A stretch of DNA of 64,000 nucleotides from Aestuariispira insulae (GCF_003385955.1 NZ_QRDW01000012.1:1-64000), one strand, 5' to 3'; shown: positions 34,747-44,427, numbered from the stretch's first letter. Notes: generated by a model from the sequence alone, not told the origin. Program-made: numbers and translations.

Positions 34747-35520
34747 ATGCGCACGATCACGTTATGTTTCATCACCGCGATTACTATCCTGGCCGGCATA
34801 TTGCCCGCTGGAGCCGCCGAGCGTGTACGGCTGACCAATGGGGAATGGCCCCCCTTTCAATCGGAAAACCTACCGCATTACGGCCCCTATTCCCATATCG
34901 CCAAACTGGCCTTTGCAGAAGTGGGAATCGACGTGGAATTCGGGTTCTTCCCATGGAACAGGGCGGTCAAACTGGTGCAGGACGGGCATTGGGACGGCAC
35001 ATTTTTCTGGGTCGCCACACCTGAGCGCGAACAGGAATTCCGTCTGAGCGATACCGTGATCACCTTCCGCGAGGTGATCTTTTACTCAAAAGACAACCCA
35101 TTAAAGGTTCAGACAATCGAAGATTTTGCCGGGCTCACCATGGGGCGGATCCAATCCAGCGCCTTTGGTCATCAATTTGGCAATCTGATTCAACAAGGCC
35201 GGGTCCATGTAACCGAAGTGCCGACCAACGAAAACCTGTTTCAAATGCTGGCGTCGGGCCGGGTGGATTTCGTGCCCGAGCTCTATCATAGCGGCCAGGA
35301 AGCCATTCAGGCGCTTGCCGGACGGATCGATCGCACAAGGATCGATTTTGACCCACGCTTTGGCCAGGATTGGAACTACCATATGATGATTTCCCGCAAG
35401 ACGGAAAATGGCGCGGAGATCCTGGCGAAATTCAACCAAGGACTGGCGAAGCTGAAGCAAAAAGGCCTGATCGAGGAAATCATGGCCCCGATCACCAATC
35501 CCGCCATACCTTCAGAATAA
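34747..35520 (+). CDS. Periplasmic solute-binding protein, family 3, orphan
   Basis: The start at 34747 gives a signal peptide (MRTITLCFITAITILAGILPAG, cut after AGAA). The ~257-residue product has the bacterial SBP family 3 pattern: LTNGEWPPFQSENLPHYG, VEFGFFPWNRAVKLVQDG, DGTFFWVATPER. It would bind a small polar solute, perhaps an amino acid. No permease or ATPase gene is nearby, so it may serve a distant transporter or a sensor. It converges on a LysR gene, leaving 6 bp between the stops. Confidence 0.75.
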   Translation: MRTITLCFITAITILAGILPAGAAERVRLTNGEWPPFQSENLPHYGPYSHIAKLAFAEVGIDVEFGFFPWNRAVKLVQDGHWDGTFFWVATPEREQEFRLSDTVITFREVIFYSKDNPLKVQTIEDFAGLTMGRIQSSAFGHQFGNLIQQGRVHVTEVPTNENLFQMLASGRVDFVPELYHSGQEAIQALAGRIDRTRIDFDPRFGQDWNYHMMISRKTENGAEILAKFNQGLAKLKQKGLIEEIMAPITNPAIPSE

Positions 35521-35526
35521 TACCGG

Positions 35527-36450
35527 TCAGCAGGCGATCTTGCTTTGCATGCCTTCTACACAATGCCAGAGCCTACGCACCTGCGTGCGGTTTTTATCCG
35601 CCGCACGGAAAAGATTGATCCCAAGCTCGGTTCGGTAGTTGTCATCGCCGATTTCGATCAGCCGCCCATCGGCCAGCTCCTGAAGAACCGCGCTTTCCGG
35701 TAGCCAGGCCACGCCCTGCCCCGCCAGAGCCATGGCTTTCAGGGCTTCCGCCATCGGATTTTCATAAACAGGCCGGAATCGTTTGGAAATCCCGGGCCGG
35801 GCCAGAATATGATCCTGGACGCGGCCGAAAAAGCAATCCGGCGAATAGGCCAGTAACGGAATACCGTCATCTGCACCGCCCAGGCGCAGATCCCAGATCG
35901 GTCGCCCCTTATGATTGGCCGGCCCCACCAGGATCAACTTTTCCTCCGCCAGGCAAATGCCCGGAAATTTTTGCGGATCCAGCAGAAGCGGTGTCGCATC
36001 ATGGGTGAAGCAAAGCAGGAAATCACAATTACCGTTTACCAGGGAAGAGACCACATCGTGCAAGTTTCCCGGCATCAGGCTCGTCATCAACCGTTCGCCC
36101 AATTCCCCCTCTATCGCGCGCAGCCACTGCGGAAAGAAGTTGAGCGAAATGGCATGCAAGGCGGAAAACCGCAAGGTGGCGCGACCGCGGCTTTCCTGAT
36201 TGGAAAATTCGGAGCGCGCCTCATGCATGATACGCAACACTTCTTCCGCCGTGTCCCGGAACTGCCGCCCCGCATCGGTTAATGTGGTGGGGTAGGTACT
36301 GCGATCTACAAGGGAGGTGCCGAGCCAGTTTTCAAGCGCCTTGATCCGGCGAGAGAAGGCCGGCTGGGTGACATAGCGCATCTTGGCCGCACGCGAAAAA
36401 CTGCGCTGATTGGCCAACATGACAAAATCTTCGAGCCACTTGAGCTCCAT
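35527..36450 (-). CDS. LysR-family transcription regulator
   Basis: The 307-residue protein has the LysR helix-turn-helix at the N-terminus (LEDFVMLANQRSFSRAAK ... TQPAFSRRIKALENWLG) and a substrate-binding domain after residue 90. The ligand and target genes are unknown. LysR proteins usually control a divergent neighbour, but here the neighbour xpt-type gene is on the same strand and the binding protein gene is convergent. Confidence 0.9.
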   Translation of the reverse strand: MELKWLEDFVMLANQRSFSRAAKMRYVTQPAFSRRIKALENWLGTSLVDRSTYPTTLTDAGRQFRDTAEEVLRIMHEARSEFSNQESRGRATLRFSALHAISLNFFPQWLRAIEGELGERLMTSLMPGNLHDVVSSLVNGNCDFLLCFTHDATPLLLDPQKFPGICLAEEKLILVGPANHKGRPIWDLRLGGADDGIPLLAYSPDCFFGRVQDHILARPGISKRFRPVYENPMAEALKAMALAGQGVAWLPESAVLQELADGRLIEIGDDNYRTELGINLFRAADKNRTQVRRLWHCVEGMQSKIAC

Positions 36451-36498
36451 AACACCACTACCTTACTTTGACACAACCCTGATCGGCGCGGTTAGCGG

Positions 36499-36978
36499 TT
36501 AGCGCATTTCCTTGATCGGCTTGGCGTAAACGGGCGCCACATCCCAGGGGAACAGGATCCAGGTGTCCTGGGACACTTCAGTGATGAAGGTATCCACCAG
36601 CGGCCGCCCCGCGGGCTTGGCATAGACGGTGGCAAAATGCGCCTTTGGCAGCATGTTGCGCACCACCCTGGCCGTTGTGCCGGTATCCACCAGATCATCG
36701 ATGATCAGCCAGCCTTCGCCTTCACCGGCCCCTTCAACCCCTTTCAGGATGCTGGGGTCACCCATGTCTTTCTTATCATAGGTGGCCACACAGGCCGTAT
36801 CGATCAGACGGATCTCCAGCTCGCGCGCCACAATGGCGGCCGGCACCAAGCCACCGCGGGTGATGGCAACAATCCCTTCAAACGGCCCCAACTCAGACAG
36901 ACGCCAAGCCAGTGCGCGGGCATTGCGGTGCAATTCGTCCCAGGAAACCGGAAAATCCATGCGGTAAGTATCGCTCAC
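36499..36978 (-). CDS. gpt: Xanthine (guanine) phosphoribosyltransferase
   Basis: The 159-residue protein has the type I phosphoribosyltransferase signature [18 protein letters not shown] (PRPP loop) and the flexible loop region with ATYDKKDM. Length and the N-terminal [19 protein letters not shown] fit Gpt rather than Hpt. It salvages xanthine and guanine to nucleotides with PRPP. Confidence 0.9.
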   Translation of the reverse strand: MSDTYRMDFPVSWDELHRNARALAWRLSELGPFEGIVAITRGGLVPAAIVARELEIRLIDTACVATYDKKDMGDPSILKGVEGAGEGEGWLIIDDLVDTGTTARVVRNMLPKAHFATVYAKPAGRPLVDTFITEVSQDTWILFPWDVAPVYAKPIKEMR

Positions 36979-37062
36979 GGAAGAAATCCTTCAATATCAG
37001 ATCAATAGCAAAAGCCGCCTATTCAGGCGGGAGGCGGGCCGTTTCCGGCCCTGTTTAGCGAG

Positions 37063-37092
37063 AACCCGGCCTTCCTGTGGGAAGGCCGGGTT
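37063..37092 (-). terminator. Perfect hairpin after the lipoprotein gene
   Basis: AACCCGGCCTTCC and GGAAGGCCGGGTT make a 13-bp perfect stem with loop TGTG. It lies between the lipoprotein gene stop and the gpt gene, both on the minus strand. The tail is not very U-rich. Confidence 0.65.
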
Positions 37093-37123
37093 CGGCAGTA
37101 TCATGTTGGCAATGTGACCAAAC

Positions 37124-38272
37124 TTAGCGGACGTAAAGCCGCACTTCGTTATTGGTCGCATTCGGGTCCCCGGTCGCCAGCAATTGCACCCGACTGCCGG
37201 GCACACCCATATCGGTCAAGGTGCGCAACACATCTTCCGCATTGCGTTTGGCGGCAGCACTGTTCAGGGCAATTTGAGCCGAGGTGCCGCGTTGCGGGCT
37301 AATCGCCACCAGATCAAAGGTCGCGGTCGGCTTGCGGGACAGCGCCAGGCTCACCGCATTATAAAGCGCCTGCTGATAATTCACATTCGGGCGGTCGAAG
37401 CGGATGATCACCAGCGGACGGTCACCCGGATGCGGCTGTTCGGACCGGCTGGCCGCGCGGGCCAGGTTTTCGGTCTGGGTAAAGGCCCGAGTTGCCAGGC
37501 TGGCACCATAAAGCTCGCCATTTTTGATCGCCAGGGACAGGGTCGTCATATTCTGGCGTTCGTTATTCACATAAACATTCTGGCGGTTGATGTCCTGGGA
37601 AAGGTCGGTCATCAGGCGATCCACCTGAACCAGTTCCTGATGCACCCGGTCTTCCAAAGACTGCAGGCGCTCATGGTCCGCATCGACCGCACCGCTGAGG
37701 CCATAGGTGGCCTGCACTGCGCTCAACAGATACTGGCCAAAGGCCGCCTGTTCCGCCGCTTCGTTGGACAGCTTGGTCATGCGCGGAATGGTTTCCGCCA
37801 CCTGTTCGAGCTGGACCTGGGCCTGGTTCCACTGATCCACCAGGATCGGGTTACCCGGCGTCGTACCGCGCTGCAGACGCGCCGTGATCAAGCCGAGCAG
37901 GCTGTGATACTGGTCTGATCCGACCTGGGCCTCGCGCTGGATCTGTTCCACTCGGCTACCAATGGCATTGACGCCTTGTTGAAGTTTGGCCAGGTCGCCA
38001 TCCATATTGCTGACCTTATTGCCGACGAAGGTGCCGGTATTTTCATCCGGCAATGTGCGGGCCTGCGGCACCGGATTGGTGGCCACCGGTTGCACTTCGG
38101 TTTCGGCAACCGGCGCAGTGTTGTTCACAGGTTGCACAGTCGCAGGAGCCGAAGAACTGCTGCCACCGGACGGATCTGATGCTTCCAGGGAAGGCCAGAG
38201 CGAATCTCCGCATCCGGCCAACAGAAAACTAGCTGCACTCAACGTAACGGCAAATTTCTTAGAAAAACCCAT
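37124..38272 (-). CDS. Lipoprotein with coiled coil and OmpA-like end
   Basis: The start at 38272 (MGFSKKFAVTLSAASFLLAGC) gives a lipoprotein signal with lipobox LLAGC; an upstream Met at 38350 would bury it. The ~382-residue product has a Ser/Pro-rich linker, a long helical coiled-coil middle (from about MDGDLAKLQQGVNAIGSRVEQIQ) and a C-terminal domain with RFDRPNVNYQQALYNAVSLAL and GVPGSRVQLLATGDPNATNNEVRLYV, similar to OmpA-like peptidoglycan-binding ends. It is probably an envelope stability or secretion-associated factor; the function is unknown. Confidence 0.7.
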   Translation of the reverse strand: MGFSKKFAVTLSAASFLLAGCGDSLWPSLEASDPSGGSSSSAPATVQPVNNTAPVAETEVQPVATNPVPQARTLPDENTGTFVGNKVSNMDGDLAKLQQGVNAIGSRVEQIQREAQVGSDQYHSLLGLITARLQRGTTPGNPILVDQWNQAQVQLEQVAETIPRMTKLSNEAAEQAAFGQYLLSAVQATYGLSGAVDADHERLQSLEDRVHQELVQVDRLMTDLSQDINRQNVYVNNERQNMTTLSLAIKNGELYGASLATRAFTQTENLARAASRSEQPHPGDRPLVIIRFDRPNVNYQQALYNAVSLALSRKPTATFDLVAISPQRGTSAQIALNSAAAKRNAEDVLRTLTDMGVPGSRVQLLATGDPNATNNEVRLYVR

Positions 38273-38690
38273 GCCCCAATTCAGCCTTTTTAAATCTTTT
38301 ACCGTCGGCGCGCGGACCGGTTCAAAACCCCTAAACCAAGGACGCAACATCCAGACGAAAACAACATTAACCCGCAGTTTAAATCAAAACCCCTGCGATC
38401 AACAACCTGTTCAACAATAAAAGGGAATCAACCCCTTCCATTCTTGGTTCGGGCGATACTACTTGACTGTACGAAAAGCCACAAGCGCATATATGTCTAT
38501 GCTCCCCGACAAGGATTGCCAAATTTTCCGACAGTTGTAATTAGGTCACAGCCTGCGGCCCAAACAGGAATTTTAACGAATAATAGATATTTTTTTGCAA
38601 AATTGTGATTCCGGGGTTGCCAAAGCCCCAACCGGGGATTATACCCCACGCCGTCGGGCAGGAAGCCTGGCAGACGGAAAACATGGTTAT
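38273..38690. other. Gene-free region before tRNA-Arg
   Basis: About 418 bp between the leftward lipoprotein gene and the rightward tRNA-Arg gene. It must hold promoters for both, but no pair of elements was convincing. The open frame on the opposite strand across 38497-38961 runs through the tRNA and is not a gene. Confidence 0.5.
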
Positions 38691-38767
38691 GCGCCCGTAG
38701 CTCAGCTGGATAGAGTACTTGACTACGAATCAAGGGGTCGGGAGTTCGAATCTTCCCGGGCGCGCCA
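38691..38767 (+). tRNA. tRNA-Arg (anticodon ACG)
   Basis: 77 nt including CCA: acceptor GCGCCCG/CGGGCGC, D-arm GCTCAGCTGGATAGAGT, anticodon loop CTACGAA in stem TTGA/TCAA, T-loop GTTCGAATC. A34 would be deaminated to inosine to read CGU, CGC and CGA. Confidence 0.96.
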
Positions 38768-38783
38768 TTCCTCAGAATTGACC

Positions 38784-38815
38784 AGGACTTGGACCGATCG
38801 GCCAGGTCCTTTTTT
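38784..38815 (+). terminator. Rho-independent terminator after tRNA-Arg
   Basis: AGGACTTGGACC pairs imperfectly with GGCCAGGTCCT around GATC, followed by a run of six T. It lies 16 bp beyond the tRNA. Confidence 0.75.
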
Positions 38816-38834
38816 ATTGCGTGAATTCCCCCGC

Positions 38835-39281
38835 CTAAAATCCCGTTTCCGTCCCCAGGCGCTTCAACTGACGCCAGCCGATGAAACCGTTCAATGCCAA
38901 AACCAGGAACAGGACTGGGAAAACAAGCGCGATAACGATGCCTGCCGTGCCATTGAACCATCCCTTAAATGTCACTATCAAGATGACTGCCGCCAGATTG
39001 AGCAATAGCAGCAGCACCATCAATCCAAGTGCCACAGGCGACCATCCCGCACGCCCGGCCCGCATCCTGAAGGCCATGAGCACAAACAGTAAGCCGATCA
39101 CGCTATAGCCCATCACCCAGGGCCAACTCAATTCCGGACTTACAGCGCTGAGCAGCCCAGCCAGCAAGGAATAAAACCCCAAGGCCAGTACCGGCAGCCC
39201 CGCCATCCGCACCGCGGCAAAAGCGCTTTCCTGATCAATAACGGGAATCCAATAGCCATTCCCATCCGGTCTTTTGCCCAT
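38835..39281 (-). CDS. Four-helix membrane protein of unknown function
   Basis: The start at 39281 (MGKRPDGNGYW) is more natural than the upstream Met at 39350, which lacks a ribosome-binding site. The ~148-residue product has four hydrophobic helices (LPVLALGFYSLLAGLL, VMGYSVIGLLFVLMAF, ALGLMVLLLLLNLAAVILIV and IVIALVFPVLFLVLAL). No family is recognised. Confidence 0.6.
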   Translation of the reverse strand: MGKRPDGNGYWIPVIDQESAFAAVRMAGLPVLALGFYSLLAGLLSAVSPELSWPWVMGYSVIGLLFVLMAFRMRAGRAGWSPVALGLMVLLLLLNLAAVILIVTFKGWFNGTAGIVIALVFPVLFLVLALNGFIGWRQLKRLGTETGF

Positions 39282-39433
39282 TACGCGGCCTCCCATAACG
39301 AATGTTACAACGCTGTTCTCCAAGACTAAGTTGTCCAGCATCTTTGGCAACAGAAAAGACCGGATCTATTGACCAATCAGCGCAGGGCTTCCTATTATCC
39401 TATGGTGGATTAAAAAGGCTGGACGATCTAGAT

Positions 39434-39961
39434 ATGCGCGAACCCATCGAAGGCGATAAGGTGCGATTTGGCGATTATCACGCCGAACGGCAGGATAATT
39501 TCCAAATGATCTACCGCTATCCGGTTTTTGACCGGGAAGTTTTCCACACTGATGTGGTGCGACATCTCTATGACTGGTGGTCCTCTTTTGCGCCACAGCC
39601 GCCGCAATGGGATGATTTCGATATTGTCCAGCATGCCAAATTCACCTCCAATATCTATTTGATCAAAGTGCTGGATCAGGATTGGTATGAATATCGCCTG
39701 AACGGGGACAAGGTCGCCTATCTGGTCGGGGAAACCATGCAGGGCGTGAAATTCACCCTGGATGATGCGGTGCCCAGCCGCCGGACCCTGGCCGCCTATT
39801 GCCATGAAATCTGTGAAAGCAAGGTGCCGCGCCGCTGTGACGGCATGCTCTATCTGCCCAACGGCCAGGAAGTGAATTTTGAATCACTAGACTGCCCCCT
39901 TTTTAATGAACAGGGCGAGGTCAGCCACACCATCGGGGCCATTGCCGCCATACATGATTAA
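39434..39961 (+). CDS. PAS-like (PAS_5) signalling protein
   Basis: From ATG 39434 the ~175-residue product has the features of the alphaproteobacterial single-PAS family: FHTDVVRHLYDWWSSF, LIKVLDQDWYEYRLNGDKV, EICESKVPRRCDGML and LDCPLFNEQGEVSHTIGA. These stand-alone PAS_5 proteins have no output domain and are of unknown function. Confidence 0.65.
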   Translation: MREPIEGDKVRFGDYHAERQDNFQMIYRYPVFDREVFHTDVVRHLYDWWSSFAPQPPQWDDFDIVQHAKFTSNIYLIKVLDQDWYEYRLNGDKVAYLVGETMQGVKFTLDDAVPSRRTLAAYCHEICESKVPRRCDGMLYLPNGQEVNFESLDCPLFNEQGEVSHTIGAIAAIHD

Positions 39962-39991
39962 TCCCGGATCATCCGGACGGCCAGAGGAACA

Positions 39992-41332
39992 CTATCTTTC
40001 CTGACCATCATCTTTCATGATGGCGCGGCGCACCCGCCGCATCCCCAGCCAGACCAGCCCGCCGATCACGGGAATGGAAATCCCCGTGACCAGGGATACA
40101 TCCACCGGCAGGCCCGCCGTCTTCGCCGCCTTCGCGCCATAACCCATCAGGCCGACGGCATAATAGGTAATCGCCGCGACCGAGAGGCCTTCAACCGTTT
40201 CCTGCAGGCGCAGTTGCAATTGCGAGCGGCGCGCCACCGCCTTCAACTGATGCTGGTTTTGCTCCTGCACCGCGAAATCCACCCTGGTGCGCAGCAAATT
40301 CGCCGCCCTTGTTGCCCGCCGGGATAAATCCGCCAGCCGATCAGCGGCGGATTCCACCGTCCGCATGGCCGGTGCCAGCCGCCGGTCCAGAAACTCGCTT
40401 AAACGCTGATAGCCGGGAATGCGCTCTTCCTCTAATTCCGCCAGACGGGATTGCACCAGTGCATAATAGGCCCGGGTCGCACTGAACCGGTAAGTCGCCG
40501 CCGCCGCCAGACGTTCAATCCGGGCCGACAGCCCTGAAAGCTCGTGCAGCATCTCGCCATCATCCTCGGCGGAAGTGTTTTCGCCAGGTTCCGCCATGCG
40601 GCTGGTCAGGCCGGCAAGCGCGGTATCGATATGGGCGGTTTTTGGCCCCGTTGATCGGGCCAGCGGCAGGGAGAGCAGCGCCATGTTGCGATAGGTTTCG
40701 ATCTCCAACAAACGCTGGATCATCCTGCCTGCTTTCGCCGGATGCATGCCCTGATCGCGGATCAGGATGCGGCTATGGCCATCGGAATGGATGCGCATAT
40801 CGGTCCAGAACTGCGCCAGCCCCGCCGCCATCTGGCTGCCCAGCAGACTTTCATCGACAAACCAATGATGCAGGTCATCCTCATCCGGCTCCTTAGAATC
40901 CGATGGCAGGAAACAAAGGTGCGCACCGACCATCCGGTCGCCGGGCAGGCTTTCCAGCCATTCCGGCGGCACGAAATCGACCGGGTTTTCCTGGAACGGC
41001 TCGCCATGGTTGGCCTGGCGCATGAAGGTATAGGTGGTGAATTCCGTATGCCGTTCCCAGCGCAGCCGGAAGGCCCCGAAATCGGCACGGAAATAGCTGG
41101 CATTTTCCGCCGGCGGGTTAACCCCCAGCCGCTCGCACAAAAGCCGCAGATGTTTCAGGTCCTTGCCCACGTTCCCCTCGCCCGTGGTCATGGAATAATA
41201 GCTGATCTGCATCGGCGGGCTGAGCTTCTCAAACGGCCGGGCATGCATTTCATTGCTGAGATCATAGCGCAGCGGGTGATCGCGGATTTCCGGCGGCAGG
41301 GAAGTGCGCAAGGTTTTCTTCTGATCGTTCAT
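39992..41332 (-). CDS. DUF3422 membrane-anchored protein
   Basis: The start at 41332 follows a CTGGAGACG ribosome-binding site. The ~446-residue protein begins with LPPEIRDHPLRYDLSNEMHARPFE, the hallmark of DUF3422, has a long helical middle and two C-terminal membrane helices (VAAITYYAVGLMGYGAKAA; ISIPVIGGLVWLGM). The fold recalls MrsC/CorA-like regulators, but the function is not known. Confidence 0.8.
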   Translation of the reverse strand: MNDQKKTLRTSLPPEIRDHPLRYDLSNEMHARPFEKLSPPMQISYYSMTTGEGNVGKDLKHLRLLCERLGVNPPAENASYFRADFGAFRLRWERHTEFTTYTFMRQANHGEPFQENPVDFVPPEWLESLPGDRMVGAHLCFLPSDSKEPDEDDLHHWFVDESLLGSQMAAGLAQFWTDMRIHSDGHSRILIRDQGMHPAKAGRMIQRLLEIETYRNMALLSLPLARSTGPKTAHIDTALAGLTSRMAEPGENTSAEDDGEMLHELSGLSARIERLAAAATYRFSATRAYYALVQSRLAELEEERIPGYQRLSEFLDRRLAPAMRTVESAADRLADLSRRATRAANLLRTRVDFAVQEQNQHQLKAVARRSQLQLRLQETVEGLSVAAITYYAVGLMGYGAKAAKTAGLPVDVSLVTGISIPVIGGLVWLGMRRVRRAIMKDDGQER

Positions 41333-41541
41333 AACGTCTCCAGCTTTTTCCCACCGACGCCCCAACGGGCGGCCCGGATCTTCACCGCTTGAGATTTTGC
41401 GGTCTTTCCCATTGGCGACCGGCTGTATATCCTAGGCGATAGTTATTGCAATCATGCGGCAACAGCGCCACATAGTCATTAACGATATCCGACGCTTTTA
41501 CCGCCGATACCGACCAGATTCCAGTGATTCAGGAGCAAACC

Positions 41542-42975
41542 ATGTCCAATATCGCCCGCACCGACCAGATTTTCTTCGAAAATACAGGTCTGGACCAATC
41601 CCGGGTGGAAAAACTGGTGAGCGACACCCTGCGGGGGGCCGATGACGGCGAATTGTTCCTGGAATACTGCCAGTCGGAAAGCCTGTTTCTCGATGATGGC
41701 AAAATCCGGGCGGCCAATTTCGACACCACACAGGGTTTCGGCCTGCGCTCGATCGCGGGCGAGGTTTCCGGCTACGCCCATTCGTCCGAACTGTCCGAAG
41801 CAGCTCTGAAACGCGCGGCTAATACGGTACAGGCGGTTCATTCCGGCCATTCGGGAACCTTTGCCGACGCGCCCAACGGCACCAACAATATTCTCTACAC
41901 GGACGAAAACCCGCTGGGTGATTTCAGCTTCGAACAAAAGGTCAAGCTGCTGGGCGAGATTGATGCCTATGCCCGCGCCAAGGACCCGCGTGTCTCCCAG
42001 GTCAGCGCCTCCATCGCCGGGGAATGGCAGGCAGTTCAGATCGTGCGCCCCAGCGGCCTTCGTGTGGCCGACATCCGCCCGCTGGTGCGTTTGAACATCT
42101 CTGTGGTGGTCACTGACGGCGACCGGATGGAAACCGGCTCCTACGGCACCGGCGGCCGTGTCGGTTTCGGCGAGTTCGTGACCGAAGCCAGCTGGCAGGC
42201 CAGTGTGGATGAGGCCCTGCGCCAGGCGCTGGTCAATCTGGATGCGATTCCGGCTCCGGCCGGCGAGATGACCGTGGTGCTGGGTTCCGGCTGGCCAGGC
42301 ATTTTGCTGCATGAAGCGGTCGGCCACGGGCTGGAAGGGGATTTCAACCGCAAAAAAACCTCGGCTTTCTCAGGCCTGCTGGGCCAGCGCGTTGCCTCTC
42401 CGGGCGTCACCGTGATTGATGACGGCACGATCCATGACCGCCGCGGCTCGCTCACCATCGATGATGAGGGCACGCCGACTGCCAAAACCGTGCTGATCGA
42501 GGACGGCATCCTGAAAGGCTATATGCAGGACCGGATGAATGCCCGGCTGATGGGCATGACGGCCACCGGCAACGGACGCCGCCAATCCCACGCCCATGCG
42601 CCCATGCCGCGCATGACCAATACCTATATGCTGGGCGGCGACAAGGATCCGCAGGAAATCCTGGAAAGCGTCAAGGACGGCATCTATGCGGTCAATTTCG
42701 GCGGCGGCCAGGTGGATATCACCAACGGCAAATTCGTCTTTTCCTGCACCGAAGCCTATAAAATTGAAAATGGCAAGCTGGGCGCGCCGCTAAAAGGCGC
42801 AACCCTGATCGGCAACGGGCCGGAAAGCATGCAGCGGGTTTCGATGATCGGCAATGACATGGCGCTCGATCCCGGCATTGGCACCTGCGGCAAGGACGGC
42901 CAGGGTGTGCCCGTTGGCGTCGGCCAGCCGACCCTGCGCATGGACGGGCTTACTGTTGGCGGCACGGCGGCGTGA
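41542..42975 (+). CDS. tldD: Metalloprotease TldD
   Basis: The start at 41542 follows CAGGAG; the GTG at 41524 is less likely. The ~477-residue protein has the zinc motif HEAVGHGLEGD and the family elements YCQSESLFLDDGKI and MLGGDKDPQEIL. TldD works with TldE/PmbA to trim peptides, including modified peptides such as microcins. No partner gene is in the window. Confidence 0.95.
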   Translation: MSNIARTDQIFFENTGLDQSRVEKLVSDTLRGADDGELFLEYCQSESLFLDDGKIRAANFDTTQGFGLRSIAGEVSGYAHSSELSEAALKRAANTVQAVHSGHSGTFADAPNGTNNILYTDENPLGDFSFEQKVKLLGEIDAYARAKDPRVSQVSASIAGEWQAVQIVRPSGLRVADIRPLVRLNISVVVTDGDRMETGSYGTGGRVGFGEFVTEASWQASVDEALRQALVNLDAIPAPAGEMTVVLGSGWPGILLHEAVGHGLEGDFNRKKTSAFSGLLGQRVASPGVTVIDDGTIHDRRGSLTIDDEGTPTAKTVLIEDGILKGYMQDRMNARLMGMTATGNGRRQSHAHAPMPRMTNTYMLGGDKDPQEILESVKDGIYAVNFGGGQVDITNGKFVFSCTEAYKIENGKLGAPLKGATLIGNGPESMQRVSMIGNDMALDPGIGTCGKDGQGVPVGVGQPTLRMDGLTVGGTAA

Positions 42976-43358
42976 CATCCAACTACGACGAAGATTATCC
43001 ATTATTTACAATGGAACTCTTTGGGGAGAAATTCGATCCGGCAGATATACCGGGTTTGAATGATTTGCCGGTCCAGCACAGGATTTCACCCGGCGATCCA
43101 AGGGCCTATGGTAAAAAAGCTTCCGAAACCGCAGTCTATGAATACGGGCTTCTATTGATTCATTCGAACTCAATTCGTGGGTTAGCCCAACACTGCCAGA
43201 CCATCTTTCGTTCCTATGATCGACAAAAAGTTGAATCAGTTAATATTCACGTCACCTATGACGGCGATCCACAAGGCAATTGGGAATTTGACAGGGACGA
43301 AATATACTTACTTGCCGAGATTGGGGCCAGCCTCTCCGTCACCTGTGACAGGCCTTAG
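42972..43358 (+). CDS. Small DUF4279-like protein, unusual composition
   Basis: The 128-residue frame begins at a GTG overlapping the tldD stop (GTGA) and is clearly richer in A+T than its neighbours. It has ETAVYEYGLLLIHSNSIRG and NWEFDRDEIYLLAEIGASLSV, compatible with the DUF4279 family, some members of which act as immunity proteins. The composition shift and lack of an independent ribosome-binding site suggest late acquisition. Confidence in the family is moderate. Confidence 0.55.
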   Translation: MTSNYDEDYPLFTMELFGEKFDPADIPGLNDLPVQHRISPGDPRAYGKKASETAVYEYGLLLIHSNSIRGLAQHCQTIFRSYDRQKVESVNIHVTYDGDPQGNWEFDRDEIYLLAEIGASLSVTCDRP

Positions 43359-43482
43359 AGCCGATATAGCCAATCGCTTCCAGATAGTGGCCTCCTCAGT
43401 TTTCCCAAATTGGGCCTGTTCCTCCGCGTCAATTTCCCTATTCCTTGGCGGCTGAATAAATCAGTACCCGAGGAAGCACCCC

Positions 43483-43923
43483 ATGTCCGTCACCATCCGC
43501 CCGCTTGAACCCGCCGACCGTACGGCCTGGAACCCGCTCTGGCAGGGGTATCTCACTTTTTACGAAACCGATCTGGATGATGCGGTGACCGAAGTGACCT
43601 GGGCTCGCCTGATGACCCCTGGCGAAGACCCCAGTGGATTTGCCGCCCTGAATGAGGCGGGCGAGATAATCGGTTTCACCCATTATCTCTATCACCGCTC
43701 CACCTGGGCGGAGGGGCCTTATTGTTACCTGGAGGATCTTTATGTATCGGAGGCGGCCCGCGGCACCGGGGCCGGGCGCGCGCTGATTGAGGCGGTTTCG
43801 GACAGGGCGGAGAAAGACGGGGCGGAGCGGGTTTATTGGAACACGCAATCCTTTAACGAGACCGCGCGCAAGCTGTACGACAAGCTCGCGACCCTCACCC
43901 CCTTCGTGCAATATCGAAAATAA
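43483..43923 (+). CDS. GNAT acetyltransferase
   Basis: The 146-residue protein contains LEDLYVSEAARGTGAGRALIEA (acetyl-CoA loop ARGTGAGR) and TQSFNETARKLYDKLA, both standard GNAT features. The substrate is unknown. Its stop abuts that of the convergent acetyltransferase gene. Confidence 0.88.
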   Translation: MSVTIRPLEPADRTAWNPLWQGYLTFYETDLDDAVTEVTWARLMTPGEDPSGFAALNEAGEIIGFTHYLYHRSTWAEGPYCYLEDLYVSEAARGTGAGRALIEAVSDRAEKDGAERVYWNTQSFNETARKLYDKLATLTPFVQYRK

Positions 43924-44427
43924 TCAACCAAAGGCGGGGTGATAGGAGACCTGGCCGCTGGGCACGGCCGTCCCAAAGGGCAGGATCTGGAAATATTCCG
44001 CCGGCACATTAGGCAAAATCATCCGGCCATCGGCATGGAAGCCAAAGCGGGCATAAAAACCAGGTTCGCCCAACAAAACCACACCGGCGGCCCCGCTGGC
44101 TTCCAGCTCGGCCAAGCCTTCGCGGATCAGGGCGCTGCCTAGCCCGCGGCCCTGTTCAGATGGCAACACGGAAACGGGGCCAAGCCCGTACCAGCCCCGG
44201 TCCTCGCCATTGATGGTCACTTTGGAAAAGGCGATATGGCCGACGATTCTGTCGCCTTCGTCGATCACGAAAGAAAGGCTCAGCGCGCCCTCATCACGCA
44301 ACCGATCAACAATCAGATGCTCGGTGGGCCGTGCGCCTGGCGCATGATGGGGGTGGTTTTCAAAAGCCCGGAAGATGAGGTCGCGGATCGCGGCGATATC
44401 TGATGATTGTTCCGGGCGTATAGTCAT
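43924..44427 (-). CDS. GNAT acetyltransferase, YhbS type
   Basis: The 167-residue protein has LGPVSVLPSEQGRGLGSALI (acetyl-CoA loop) and GVVLLGEPGFYARFGFH, the pattern of the YhbS subgroup. The end sits one base from the convergent GNAT gene. Confidence 0.88.
   Translation of the reverse strand: MTIRPEQSSDIAAIRDLIFRAFENHPHHAPGARPTEHLIVDRLRDEGALSLSFVIDEGDRIVGHIAFSKVTINGEDRGWYGLGPVSVLPSEQGRGLGSALIREGLAELEASGAAGVVLLGEPGFYARFGFHADGRMILPNVPAEYFQILPFGTAVPSGQVSYHPAFG

Noticed and set aside
38497-38961. 154-residue frame on the minus strand
   Set aside because: It runs through tRNA-Arg and its terminator, so it cannot be a normal gene.
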